Shown here: positions 20,123 through 34,731 of the stretch, piece after piece
How positions within the stretch are numbered: the first letter of the stretch is position 1
Layout: each line of letters opens with the position of its first letter
Assembly (NCBI GenBank): GCA_025716855.1
Contig: JAIXMQ010000040.1
Span: forward strand, 1 to 64,000
Source of the DNA: Pilaira anomala
Lineage: Eukaryota > Mucoromycota > Mucoromycetes > Mucorales > Mucoraceae
Direction: 5' to 3'
DNA length: 64,000 bases
Made by a program: the position numbers and the translations under genes
The notes under the pieces: generated by a model
What the model was told of the DNA's origin: nothing
Databases searched by the model: none
What the model saw: only the letters and a program-made list of their open reading frames with translations

Positions 20123-23100
20123 TTAAGCAGGATCACTTGCTTTTAGCAACAAATTTTTAAGGAATCTTTGTAAAACTTGACGCATACGTTGAGGTGTCAT
20201 TTTAGGAGAGTATTTACGTACACGATACTCTAAGCATCGAGCCACAATATCGCTCGGTGCAGATACAGCACGTAATCCTTGTTCGTTTGCAACTACAGTC
20301 GAACTATCATCCTCATCATCTTTAGGCAGCATAACGGAGGTAGCAGGCCGACTATAATAAAATGAGGGAGACATCCAGTCTACATGAGAGTTCTTTTGTG
20401 TAGAGGAAGAGTAAAAAGTAGGTGACATTGTCATGCTTGGTAAGATTGGATTAGAGTAACTTGGTTGGTATAAAGGAGGTGGGGGTTGAGGTAACATGTT
20501 TCGACTTGTGATTGAACTTAATGAAGGTAATTTAATCGATTGTGGATTTTCTTCAATTTCAATATGTGATACAAAGTTCAATCTAGGTGAAGAAGAAGGA
20601 ATTTGTTTACCGGCTTGTTGTCCAAAGTATCGGTAACTTGTACGCATAGCGAACTCTGGTGGAATGATATCCAGTGTCACTTGATTATAATTATGTAAAT
20701 GCTGAAATGTTTGTAATATTTCAGGTACTACATAACATTTACAAACAATAAATAAAAAAGATAAAGATACAAAAATATATAATGTTATTTACCATAAACG
20801 TATTCTAGAAATGCTCTGTTTCTAAAACTCTTCTTTTCTCGCATACGAGTAACTATCTTGTGCCAGAAATTAGTTCGTGTGCTCCAATAATTCCAGCCGT
20901 ATTGCATCAACACAATCATTTGTCCAGCTTTTTCGTCCCAGCGAAGAGCAGAATTCAGTGAGGCCATGCTTACATTATGGATCGAATCATTGTCAAGACT
21001 TACAATTAAATGCTTGATACAACGTACTACAAGTCCTTCTTGCGTCACTCGCATTAAACCAAATTCATGGTCTTGAAAGACAGTAGCTACTGTTCGACAA
21101 TCAACTTCATCCGCTAAAAAGTTACTATCATCTAGATCTTGAGGAATTGGGAAAACGGATAGAATAATTGCAATTTCCAGGGTAGATTGCTAATTAAAAA
21201 TTAATAGACAATTAAATAATCAACTTTTTCACATAGCTGCTACTTACGGGTAAACTGCCAACAAGCAAGTAGATGACACCAATATTATATAATACCCGGA
21301 ACGCAAACATGAACGGAATATCAAATTCAGGTGGTGTGCTGTCATTTTCTTTCTTATATTTTCTACGTTGCTCCTCAATCCTATCACAGATAGATTGCGA
21401 TAGTTTCAATGCCTTAGCCAAATTACCTGCTACAGAAGGCTATAAAAGAGAGAGAAAGCGAAAGGGTTGGTTGCCATTACTATCATGTTCAGATATGTAT
21501 TTTTTTTTTACCGAGGAAAGCGCCATGTCACTTCGTACAAGTAATACAGCATTTGTTAAATCAAATGGTAATTGAAAGCTATCAATAACTCGGATAAACT
21601 CTAATTTTATATTGATGAATAATGAGCGTATATTTAAATAAAAGAATACCAGTTTTTTTTTTTTACCCTTTTCCCAGTCACCATATAATTCATTCCAAGG
21701 GCCACTCGGGGATACTTGGTGAGCCCAATCCCATAAATCAACGATATGGCGCATGCAATCAGCTGCTTTACTTAGAATTTGAAGTGCGCTGTCAACACCG
21801 CTCATACAATAGGAGTTCAAGCCTTCTCCACTACGATCAGGAAGTTCGACTCTTGGACGCTTATTGGCATGCTTCTGTTGTTGATGTGGGTGTAGATGAG
21901 TATGATCAATATATGGATCTTTTCGAGTAGAAGAAGATGGAGATGATGATAGTGAGCGGCTTCTTTTATTGTTTAAATTATTTCTATATCTATCCTCCTC
22001 CTCTTCTTCTTCTTCACCTCCATCCATAGAGGAGCCAGAAGAAGAACGATAACCATCTGGTTGAATAGCAGTGGTTACGTCTGTAAAGTACCGAGATTTT
22101 AAAGATTGGCTTTTCACTGAAGGTCTGATCGCACAAATAGGAATTAAGCATGATCTTTCTTCATCAGAGACAGAATCCAGTGTACAAACAGCTCTATAGT
22201 AATCGTTACAGAATTGAATGAATTCAATCGCAACTGCTTTAAATTCACACATGAATGCAACATGTACAGATAAATTTTTGAGGTCATTTGAGTTAAAATC
22301 AAGATGAATGTCACCACGCTTTTCCTGCATATATTGAAACTTGCTGACATGAGTTTGGAAACCAATTTGACCCAATCGAGTATATCCACAACAATCCAGC
22401 ATACAGTTAGTGAAATATGAAAGTTCGGTCCAATCTCTGTTTTCAATATAGTATTGTTGTCCCAATAACAAATATTGTTCAAATAAGTTGTGAGGTATTA
22501 ATATATACTGCTTTCCGTCAGTTGATCTTATACATGGTTGAATGTCAGTATGGGTCAACAGGATGCGTTGTTTACATAATCTAGGAAATAGTTCTGTCAC
22601 CAATATCTTGATATATTTTTTACTTTCTGAATGGCTTATGCCTTGTGCACCTAAAACTAATAGTTTGATGGCACGAATCTAGATGTAGAAAGAAAAACCA
22701 CATTTTTGCATTAGTTGCTTGTGGATGTGGGTGTTAAATTTTATTTGCGTCATTACCAAATATTTATATGCGTGTCGAGAGTAATATTGTATGTAATCGT
22801 ATAAAGCTTGATATGCTCGTAAAGTGTCTTTCTTTTCAAGGGAAGCTAAAAATAGATTGATGTTACAATCAGTCGAATTATGTAAGTCGTGCCTTCATTT
22901 ACCTGCAATTTTCTCGATAATTGTAGATTGAATTAAGGCAGGTAAAAATGCAAAGAAAGCTATATAATTTATACATGAATCAGTGATTGCTTTTTAATTT
23001 TTTAAGAAATTTTGTTTTACAGCTAATATCTGTGTTTCTTGATGGATCAATGTGATCTGAAAATTTTATTATATAAGCTTCGAAATTTTCGTTTTCGGCG

Positions 23101-23444
23101 TTATTTGCTTGGCTTTTTATATATATTGTAAGAATTAAGCTTTGGGACAACAAATTTTTTTCTACTTACAGTGATACGAAACTTTGTAAAGCTTCTTCCA
23201 TATTTCCTACAAGAACTGCTTTTCGATGTCTTTCAAACTATTTTTTTAAAAAAAAAAATCAACAGCAAAAATAAAAAGGAATGAATTTATTAACATGACG
23301 GTCATTCGAATGTGAATAGATTATAACAATTTTTTTTTTTTTTTTTACTTCAAGTTCGAACGATGTTGTCATGAGTGAGGCGTTATTACTGAGTGCTGTA
23401 TTTACTATATATCGTTGGTTTCGATTGTTTATCAATTCTGGCAT
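20123..23444 (-). CDS. Probable Integrator complex subunit 10-like protein, about 880 residues, ten exons
   Basis: Ten exons can be joined in frame from MPELINNRNQRYIV at 23444 to LKNLLLKASDPA at 20123; the largest is about 22679-21667. The product is an alpha-helical, repeat-like protein with an acidic/Ser-rich insert (about 21800-22080, poly-Glu and RSRSLSSSP). Near the C-terminus the stretch GQMIVLMQYGW to FRNRAFLEYVY, then VPEILQTFQHL, resembles from memory the human INTS10 segment GHVIVLLQQEW to YENFFNYV. Integrator 10 belongs to the INTS10-13-14 arm of the complex that cuts nascent snRNAs and mRNAs. The assignment rests on this limited resemblance. The exact exon edges are approximate. 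Confidence 0.55.
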
Positions 23445-24163
23445 TTAATCGAAAAGAGAGAAAGGAAAAAAGAATCAAAAGGGGAGAAAGAGGGAAAGGC
23501 GGGAAAGGGTAAGACGGATAATGATAATAAGAAAAAGGGAAAAACAGCAGAAAGAGGGAAGAGGGAAGAGGTTATTCGTACTACAATAAGGTTGTCTCCG
23601 TGGCATGCTTACTTGATATATTTCAGGCCCAGTAATTTTTCCCATGTTGGCAGGGCGAAGTTGATTATGTAATGCAGCCACACAACTTTTTTTTTAAAAA
23701 AAAGGGAGAAACTTTGTGCAACTACGCAGTTAAAATTGGACCTCTTTGTAGGTAGATCTCTTAAAACACATGTTTTTACTCAGTTCTTCGCTTAGGTCAG
23801 ATAATTCATCCTCCCTTTATATTTCATTTCGGGAAATTTTACAGTTGCTTTTCCCCCTTTTTTTTTCATCCCGATACATAAAAAAAAGAACTTAATGACT
23901 TTTTTTGATCCTAAACGCAAAAACAAACATGGCTTAAAGTATAGTATCTTTCTTTTATGGCACATCTTTTTTTTCTTTTTTCAGGTGGACTATCTTTTTT
24001 TGATAATATTTTAATTACAACCTTGCAATCGATGAAAAGACGATAATTCCGATGAAAAAAAGACTCTACAAAATGAAATGAGAGAAAATAAAAAATATAT
24101 ATATTTGAATATTCACTTTTTTTTTCAATCTTCATATCATACACAAATTTTTTAATTATTTAA
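23445..24163. promoter_or_regulatory. Divergent spacer between INTS10-like and Gln-rich genes
   Basis: About 720 bp. A strongly purine-rich plus-strand block (23450-23580, GAAAG repeats) lies upstream of the minus-strand gene and is a CT-rich promoter tract on its coding strand. Further on are a T8/A8 palindrome (about 23690-23704) and T-rich tracts leading to the ATG at 24164. A short minus-strand frame starting near 23645 is discussed among the rejected items. Confidence 0.45.
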
Positions 24164-24625
24164 ATGCAACAAGACATATTATCACCAAGTTATGCATTTC
24201 TTGATTTTGATTTCTCAGAGTTTATAGATAAAAACTTTGATATGTCAAGCGATATTTTCAACTCTCCGAGTACAACCAATTCATCTTTATTTCATTTGGA
24301 TGATTTTTTATCTTGTAGTGATGATTCAGAATCAAAATCAAATTATACACATGAGAGTTCTTCTCTATATCCTCTTTGGTCAAATATGCAAAATTTGACG
24401 CTAGACAAAACACCCCCTACTCTCTCTTGTATTGATGATTTTATAAGGGACCCTCAAAGTGATCTTGTTCAGCTTGTTCAACAGTGTCATAATGAACGTT
24501 CCCTTTTTCAAAACTTGATTACACACGGATTAGATGAGCATGTGCCTATCACACCGCACCAAATATTACAACAAGAGCAACAGTTACAACAAAAACAAAA
24601 AGAGCAACAACAACAACAACAACAA

Positions 24626-24662
<37 letters not shown>

Positions 24663-25435
24663 TACATCAATTCCAGCTACAACAACAGCAGCTACAGCAA
24701 CAGCAGCTACAACAACAGCAGCTACAGCAACAGCAAAAGCTACAATTTCAACAGCAGCAGCAGCAACATGAGCAACAAGAGCAACTAATATTGCAACAAA
24801 GGTCGTATCATCCGTATCCTGTCATTCAATTACCAAAGCAACTAATTCCATGCGACCTTCCAATCTATCCAACAGAAAAAATCGAACGTAAGAGAAAGAC
24901 CGCAAGTAACTCAACACAACCAAAGCGAATTCCAAAAAGTAATTCATCAAATAGCAATTATACTCATAGCGATTCAGTGAATGCACAATTGTTACGTGAA
25001 TTAATTAGACAAGCCGGTCAAAATCATACACAGACAATTGATAATACATCTTTATCGGATTCAAATCAAAAGCCCACGCACGGAAATTATCAATCGTATC
25101 GTCATCATCCTTATTATAAACCATCATCTACTTTATCTCGCTATAACACGCCAAATCATATCCAAACCAAAAAATCAGTCAAACAACAACAACCACAACC
25201 ACAACCACAGCAACAAAAGACTTTAGCTAATCGTACCCCTGTACCCAAATCTAATCATCACCATTCAATGGGTAGACCTTCCATGTATGCCTCAGATATT
25301 TCACATGCGCAATTATTAGAAATTCAAGCCATCTCGCGAGCCCAACAAGACTTTATTCGTGCTAGAGAACAACGGGAGGCAGAAAAAGAAATGATAATGA
25401 AACAGCAACAGAAAAACAAGGCATCAAATATGTAA
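24164..25435 (+). CDS. Glutamine-rich protein with acidic N-terminus, possible transcriptional regulator
   Basis: Single-exon frame of 423 residues. The N-terminus (SYAFLDFDFSEFIDKNFD, then LFHLDDFLSCSDDSE) is acidic with interspersed Phe/Leu, like an activation domain. Residues about 142-210 are almost all Gln, coded by mixed CAA/CAG, with an internal LQQQQ(L) repeat. A basic stretch ERKRKTASN follows near residue 240. The C-terminal part has a helix AQLLEIQAISRAQQDFIR and REQREAEKEMIMKQQQ. No DNA-binding domain was recognised, so a co-activator or scaffold role is only inferred. The Gln tract makes the length likely to vary between strains. Confidence 0.65.
24600..24660 (+). repeat. CAA/CAG repeat tract coding poly-Gln
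   Basis: A near-perfect trinucleotide run (CAA block followed by a CAG block at 24626-24660) within the Gln-rich gene, followed by a 15-nt CTACAACAACAGCAG-type repeat up to about 24740. Both are prone to slippage. Confidence 0.85.
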
Positions 25436-26702
25436 TTATCTTTTTTTTTTTTTTGATATACATGATGGTATGGAGATTTTTCTTTTGAAAAATAATAATC
25501 TCCATATGTATTTAATTCATTATTACGCATCAAAAGTAAAAAAAAAAAAAAAAAAATCTATTTACTACTTATTTAAACTTGCTTTTTATTCATTAATTAT
25601 TTATACAATATATTTCGCTCTTTTCCCAGTCTATACGTGTACTATCCTGTTACTATTTAATAAAGTATATTTTTATTGTTTTTTTATCTGTTTCGATCAC
25701 TTTTTAGTTTTTTTTTAAATACCTTTTTTTTTTCTCCTAAGGTCTCCTTTTTTTATTAATTATTATTTACATTTTGCGGGTAGTTTTAGATACGTGTGAT
25801 GACACAATAAATTTAGTGTAAAAAACTTTTTGACAATTCTTGTGATCTTAGAAGGATTAAAAACGATTCATTGTTGAAGTAGTACGGATGTATAGTGTGA
25901 AACGCACGCTCTCTCTTTTTGCTGGTAACCTGATATGGACTCTTTGTGACATAGCACCATTTTTTTATATACATTTATATGCAGTAAGGATAAGTTTTTG
26001 CACTTGATTAATTCACGGGCCTTTACCCCGGAAGCATTGATTTCTTAATGTGTCTTTAAATACTCCCATTAGACATGACGTATTGTTATTCTTATGCTTC
26101 GTTTTTCCCCTTTAAGCTATATTTAGTTTAGTTTAAGCAGCCGTACAATATTAATTTAGCACTAAACTTTCTTTTTTTTAAGCATCGCAAGAAAATTATT
26201 ATCTCGATAATAAGTGAAGGTCTATTTTGTATACAGTGTATTGTGTGTGTGTGTGTGTGAATATGTTCAAAATAACCTGAGTAAAAATTGCACAAACAAA
26301 ATAGTAATGTGTCCTTTCATAGTTTAAACCTGTTTTTTTTTCAAATATATACACACGCACATATATATAAAAAAAAAAAAAACTCGGTATACCAAATATT
26401 AACGGGTCTATAATAAGTGATCGCCAAAGCATGAAATAACTTTATAGTTATTTGAGTGATTCATGTATTTGGCGTCATTTCATGGGTCAGGTACATAATC
26501 GGTTTAAGCTTCATTTTTTGTGAAAAAGTCTGGGTAATTTTCGCTTCCTATTTTATTAAAATGCGAATCTTTGGTTTTTGCTATTTTACATAAACGGATT
26601 TTTTCATGTAAAGAAGATAACGAATCCCGGAGATGTCCTTATATTATGGAAAGTACGGAGGCAGCTAAGTGAAACTGTTTTGATAATTAGAACTTGTATG
26701 GC

Positions 26703-26758
<56 letters not shown>

Positions 26759-27443
26759 ATTTGCCTTTGTCTTCGAATTTATACTAGACAAATGACTGTT
26801 ATGTATTCTCGGAAACTAGGTACAAATGCATTGTAGTATAATACATGTGCATACGTTCTTTTCTTTCTTTCTCATTTACTTTATTGGTTTTAATTATTGA
26901 GAGTCTCAATCCTTAAACTGTTACATGCAGTCGCTGTTGATGTTTTTTTATCTTAGTTCGTCTGGATAGCCAATGTATTGACAGGGCTAAATATTCCACT
27001 ATTTAACTTTTGAAAAAAAAAAAAAAACCTGTTCTGTTTACAAAATAATATTAACGCATAATTAAGCTTATAAAAACTATCAGGATCAAAGATTGTTGTA
27101 ATGTGTTTCAATTGCATACACTTCATGTATTATAGTTGCTAATTACCTGATTGATTGCTTAACCTTATACTATGCAGTGACAGTCAATATGAGTCAGCAA
27201 AAGTGTTTCCTTTAAAGCTATAGCATGTCATTTTCTAAAACAGGCAAGAAAAATAACCAAGCTTTTGCTTTATAATGGAGAAAACAGAGCCATCCACCAA
27301 TGACGTCGGCTTATTGTGTTTGATTGATTGGTTCATTCGTATTTTTAAAAAGTTTTCTATTTTTCCCATATCAAAAATTTTTTGACACCTTCCCCCCCTT
27401 TTTTTTTTTTTTTTTTCTTGTTCATATTTTTTTTTTATAAGAA
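25436..27443. other. Two-kilobase intergenic region with a 54-nt poly-T tract
   Basis: No gene was recognised between the Gln-rich gene and ALA1. The first 250 bp are T-rich 3' UTR-like DNA. A (TG)8 run is at about 26241-26259. The longest homopolymer of the window, 54 consecutive Ts, is at 26704-26757. Before ALA1 there is a CRE-like TGACGTCG at 27301-27308 in a less AT-rich patch (CCATCCACCAATGACGTCGGC) and an 18-nt T tract at about 27400-27417. Confidence 0.55.
27301..27308 (+). promoter_or_regulatory. CRE-like site upstream of alanyl-tRNA synthetase
   Basis: TGACGTCG, seven of eight bases of the palindromic ATF/CREB site, about 135 bp before the ALA1 start and set in the only GC-richer patch of the promoter. 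The same core occurs perfectly in the PRE7/PRE2 promoter. Function is inferred. Confidence 0.4.
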
Positions 27444-30550
<3,107 letters not shown>

Positions 30551-30988
30551 AAAAAATTTATATATATATAACACATTTTACCATTTTTAGTATATTTCAC
30601 TTTTTTTTTTTTTTTTTTTGTTATCCTATATTTTATTTTAGTTTAAATAAAATATGCAATCCCCTCAATTGATTTGTAATTATTTTCAGTTCTTCCTGTA
30701 TTTTCTTAAAAATGGTATAGGTTACAATACGGTATTGGCGTTAAAATGACCCTGAAAATTTTACCATCATCGCACATTGATTAAAGTGGAATTGGCCAAT
30801 AATCGAATTCATCCAAAACAATAGCTTAGACTAATGATATTAAAATCGAGTTTTTATGCTTTTGGAGTCAGCTATAATTAGATATTTTAAAAACGAATGA
30901 CAATCATACACTAACGTAGGCAAAAAGTTAAAATAATGCTAGATTTGCCACGATAAGCTTTTGTTGTGCCTATATTATGCTCCCTTGT

Positions 30989-31021
<33 letters not shown>

Positions 31022-31883
31022 ATGCAAATGTAATATGGCCTGAGAGTCAGCCTTCTTGCATTCAAAATGCAAAACATAATTCCCACAGATGTTGTGTTGC
31101 TTTTGACTCAGAAATAGTTAGGTTGTAGGCGAATCATTTGACGTTTTTTTTTTATTTATTAATACAGGAGAAACTACATTGCCAAGCTTTTCTTAAAAAA
31201 TAAAAGGCGAGAAAAAAGCGATAAATTTTTTTTAAATCGATAATTTTATTTCAATAGATCGAGAAAAAGGGAAAGGGTTTAGTTAGTTCTTATGACATGA
31301 CTAGCAAACGGTATTTTAATAAAATATGCGTACAAAGAAATCCCCAAAGTTTACAAATTAGGCTAGTTTAACTGGTTTTGTAAAAATCCAAAAAAAAAAA
31401 TTGTTCCATGAAGATCTACTGAGCACAAAATTATAGACCTGTTACCTCACTGTTGGTTCAATATATTTTTGCATTACCCTATTACATGTAAAAAAAAAAG
31501 CTTAATTCCGAAATAGCTTATTTCTGTAATATTTTTTTTTTGAAAAAAAAAATGTAATAAAAAATTTATATTTTGTAACAGTAGCTATCTCGATAAGGCC
31601 TTAATTTTTCTTTCATTTTCGATGGTGTAACCCGGGTATTAATATTGTACAATCCCTATATTTATCTAATTTGATTCAGCGCTAGATAAATATTTATTCT
31701 TCATCGTAAATTACATAATGTTTATTATAACTAACAAAAGAGAGAGAGAGAGAGGATAGAAAAAACTTTATATATTATTAATTAGATTAAAAAAGTAGCA
31801 GAATTTTTTTTTTTGTTTTTTGTTTTAAGGACTATGTACAAAGATTAAGTATAATGGCGAATGTTTGTTTTTTTGTTTTTGTT
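30551..31883. other. Intergenic region between convergent ALA1 and forkhead gene
   Basis: About 1.3 kb, strongly AT-rich, no recognisable gene. It includes T18 (30602-30619), an A30 run at about 30989-31018, a T9-G-A9 palindrome near 31532-31551 and a GA repeat at 31740-31755. The part next to 31884 is likely 3' UTR of the minus-strand forkhead gene. Confidence 0.5.
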
Positions 31884-32301
31884 TTAGTTTAATATATTAT
31901 TCACTCTCATTAGAGATGGGTTCAAAAGAGGATCCATTTCGATCTTTTGATGATATTGTTGCTGTAATTGGGCCGATGATAATATTGGTGTACTCATATC
32001 TGTAGCAGGTGAATGAGGAGATGCTGAACCTCTAACAGAACTTGTTTTAGAACTTGACATACTTCCTAGGGAAGACATTGGCCTTTTACTAAATCTTGCC
32101 AAGAATGAAGCCATTCTTGCATTGTCGTCTGTTTCAGTTGTATAGCGATGATCGTTTTGTAAGGATGAAGATTGTTGTGTTTGTTGCTGTTCTTGTGAAA
32201 CTGTAGCAGTTGCGAAAAAAGGTGAAACCAAATTATTAAAATCGATTTCATCAACAATATTCACTCTACTATCATGTGAATTTTGAACTACATTTTGTTG
32301 T

Positions 32302-32333
<32 letters not shown>

Positions 32334-33233
32334 TTGTTGTTGTTGTTGTTGTTGTTGCTGTTGTTGCTGTTGTTGCTGTTGATGCCAATATTCGATATTA
32401 CCTAGAAAACCACTATCTAAAATTTGTCGACCGAAATTGGTATTATTTAATTGTTCCAAGTCTACAGTCCAGTAACCACCCTTGCTTCCTTTTCCCTTTC
32501 CTGCACCATCTTGAGATAAACGTGGGAGTTTTCGAAAGCATCTGTTTAGAGACAGATTATGGCGTATAGTATTCTAAATTACAAGATTAATAATTTGTTT
32601 AATCAAGATCTGTTTCAGATCACTCATTCCATTTATAGACGCTTTTACCTGCCAGCCGGTCTCGTTTGCTTCATATAAGTGAGGATATCTTGTTTGTACC
32701 CATTCATAGATCTCGCGTAACGTTAATCGTTGGTCTCTTGAGGTTAGAATAGCTTGTGCAATTAAAGATGCGTATGAATGAGGAGGTCTTCTTCTTTTAC
32801 GAATAGGTCGTTTTTGTAAATCCAATTGTTGTTGTTGTTGATGCTGCTGTTGTTGATCAGATTGAGATTGATTAGGAAAATAAGTTGGACTGCCATAAAT
32901 CTGTTGTGGTGAAAATCCATAATGATTCGTTTGTTGTTGTTGTTGTTGTTGTTGTTGCTGCTGCTGTTGAGGAGGAGCAGCAGGAGGCATTCCAGTAGAT
33001 TCAAAATACGAACGGTTACGTAACAATGTCTCGTATGCTTGAGCAGATTGAGAATAATCTGCCGTATTCTGATAAAATCCCGAATTGATTTTATCATGTT
33101 GGTCTTGATGTTGGGGCTTCCAATGTTGAGGCAGTAACTCCATCTTTTTTATGTTATCTTGCTGCTCTTCAATTGTTTCGACCTGACCATCTCTAATATA
33201 TCTCATTCCAGGTAAATGTATAATTGATGCCAT
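31884..33233 (-). CDS. Forkhead (winged-helix) transcription factor with two poly-Gln tracts
   Basis: Exons complement 33233-32649 and 32573-31884 give 1275 nt, 424 residues. The forkhead domain begins about residue 147: RRRPPHSYASLIAQAILTS, RLTLREIYEWVQTRYPHLY, then across the intron GWQNTIRHNLSLNRCFRKL and GKGSKGGYWTVD. Both recognition helix (NTIRHNLSLN) and wing are intact. Poly-Gln runs lie before the domain (about 13 residues) and after it (about 30 residues, 32290-32380). Basic KRPIRKRRRPP just before the domain is a likely nuclear signal. Fungal forkheads control cell cycle, morphology or metabolism; which one this is cannot be told. Divergent from the bZIP gene. Confidence 0.92.
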
Positions 33234-33968
33234 TATTCCTTTTTTTTATTTATTTAACCACGTGTTTGTGAAAGCTATATTTTTTTTTTTTTTCTGTAGA
33301 TTATTAAAGAACAAAAAAATAACAAAAAATCAAAAAACGAAAAACTCAACTATAAGAATAATAATATACTTGTCTTTTTATAGTTGATACAAGTTATATT
33401 CGAAACGGGAAATTATTATCATTATTCACTTGAGAGCGAGAATAAAAAAAAACACTTAAACTTTCGGTTATATATGATATATCTATTTCACTTTTCCTTC
33501 TTGGCAGGAGATTTATTAATGGCGTGAAAAAAAAAAAAAAAAAAAAAATTAACTTTTTAGATTGAATATATTCGCTAAAACTAAACTTGACCAACCACAA
33601 CTAAACCCTCCGAAAATGGTTAGCAAAAAAATACAGATTTCCCGACAGACCGTGTAATGGTCTAGTATGGTTTCGTTCTGCATAAATAAAAAAAAAATGT
33701 GGGTTTAAGCTTATCTAGAATTATCAATTTTTATATAAAAAGGATCAATTTTTCCAACTCTTGTTTTTTTATTTTCTCTCTTTTTCCAAAAAAACTTTTT
33801 ACCGAAGTTTTTAATTTTTTTTTAATTTTTTATAAATCAAACTTGAAAAGATAAAATATCCATTTTTTTACATATGTTTAAAGGTAAAAATTATACATAC
33901 ATACTGCTCTCTTAAATCGAACCGAGACTAATTATCGGATATATATATATATATATTTTCTTCTAAAA
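33234..33968. promoter_or_regulatory. Divergent promoter between forkhead and bZIP factor genes
   Basis: About 735 bp shared by two transcription-factor genes read away from each other. It holds T/A homopolymers, a patch of mixed composition at 33590-33680 (AACCCTCCG, CCCGACAGACCG) and a (TA)n run at 33942-33955 just before the bZIP ATG. No defined motif. Confidence 0.45.
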
Positions 33969-34731
33969 ATGACAGATAATACCTATATTCCATCAGACAC
34001 AGCCACATTAACCCCAAGCAAATTAATAATGGACAACAGTGGTGCTAATGAATGGAATTTCAACACTTCCACTATCAATGACTTTAACACATACATTAAC
34101 GAAATAAATCCTTTTGATAATCACCCATCTATGTTTGAACAAAAATTAAATCATACTGAAAATAACATGAGAATTTTACCCCCCAGTCCTCAATATGAAC
34201 AAGAAACTTATTCTCAAGGTCCTAGAACACCGCCCACACCTACAGACCTCCCACCTAAAAAACAACGTAAGAAGTTACTTGAAAAAAATCGTGAAGCTGC
34301 CTATCGTTGTAGACAAAAGAAGAAGAAGTGGGTAAATGACCTCGAAGAACGTTCTGAAACTGTAGAACAACGTAATAAAGAACTTCAAGAGCAGGTTTCC
34401 CGACTCCGAGAAGAAAGCATCTACTTGCGTAACTTGCTTTTGACTCATGGAAATTGTGATTGCGATGTAGTGGTAAGTTTAAAGTCATTTTTGAATTATA
34501 GAAAACGGTTAGACTAATTTTATTATCTTTTTATAGCAAGCGTATTTGCGTCGTACATCTGAGCAACTAATGAATAGTGCTAACAATACTAGTCATGTAC
34601 CTGCCTTAATCGGTTCAACTTCATCCGTTTCTGGTTCTGAGTCTTCCTTTACTTCCACAAAACAATATATTGATACAACAACAATACAACAACAGCAACA
34701 GCAACAACAACAGCAACACTTTATGCTTTAA
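33969..34731 (+). CDS. ATF/CREB-type bZIP transcription factor
   Basis: Exons 33969-34472 and 34537-34731 give 699 nt, 232 residues. The basic region and zipper span about residues 97-160: KKQRKKLLEKNREAAYRCRQ is the N-x2-AAx-x-C/R-R DNA contact motif, followed by a leucine zipper and LLLTHGNCDC, which resembles the conserved LLxHxDC end of Atf1/ATF2 factors. Such proteins bind TGACGTCA as dimers and mediate stress responses. The N-terminal part is Asn/Thr/Pro-rich with RTPPTPTDLPP and several SP/TP sites that a MAP kinase could use. The C-terminus ends in ten Gln and HFML. An N-terminal regulatory domain like that of Atf1 was not recognised. Confidence 0.92.

Noticed and set aside
23475..23681. 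Minus-strand frame with MGKITGPEIYQ and a GTAAGC donor, as a possible extra first exon of the INTS10-like gene
   Set aside because: The donor leaves a complete codon, and no acceptor before the ATG at 23444 restores the frame; the rest of the frame is simple CT-rich sequence. It may be 5' UTR or an upstream ORF.
32276..32569. Plus-strand Val/Ala-rich frame
   Set aside because: It is the antisense of the CAA/CAG repeat in the forkhead gene.
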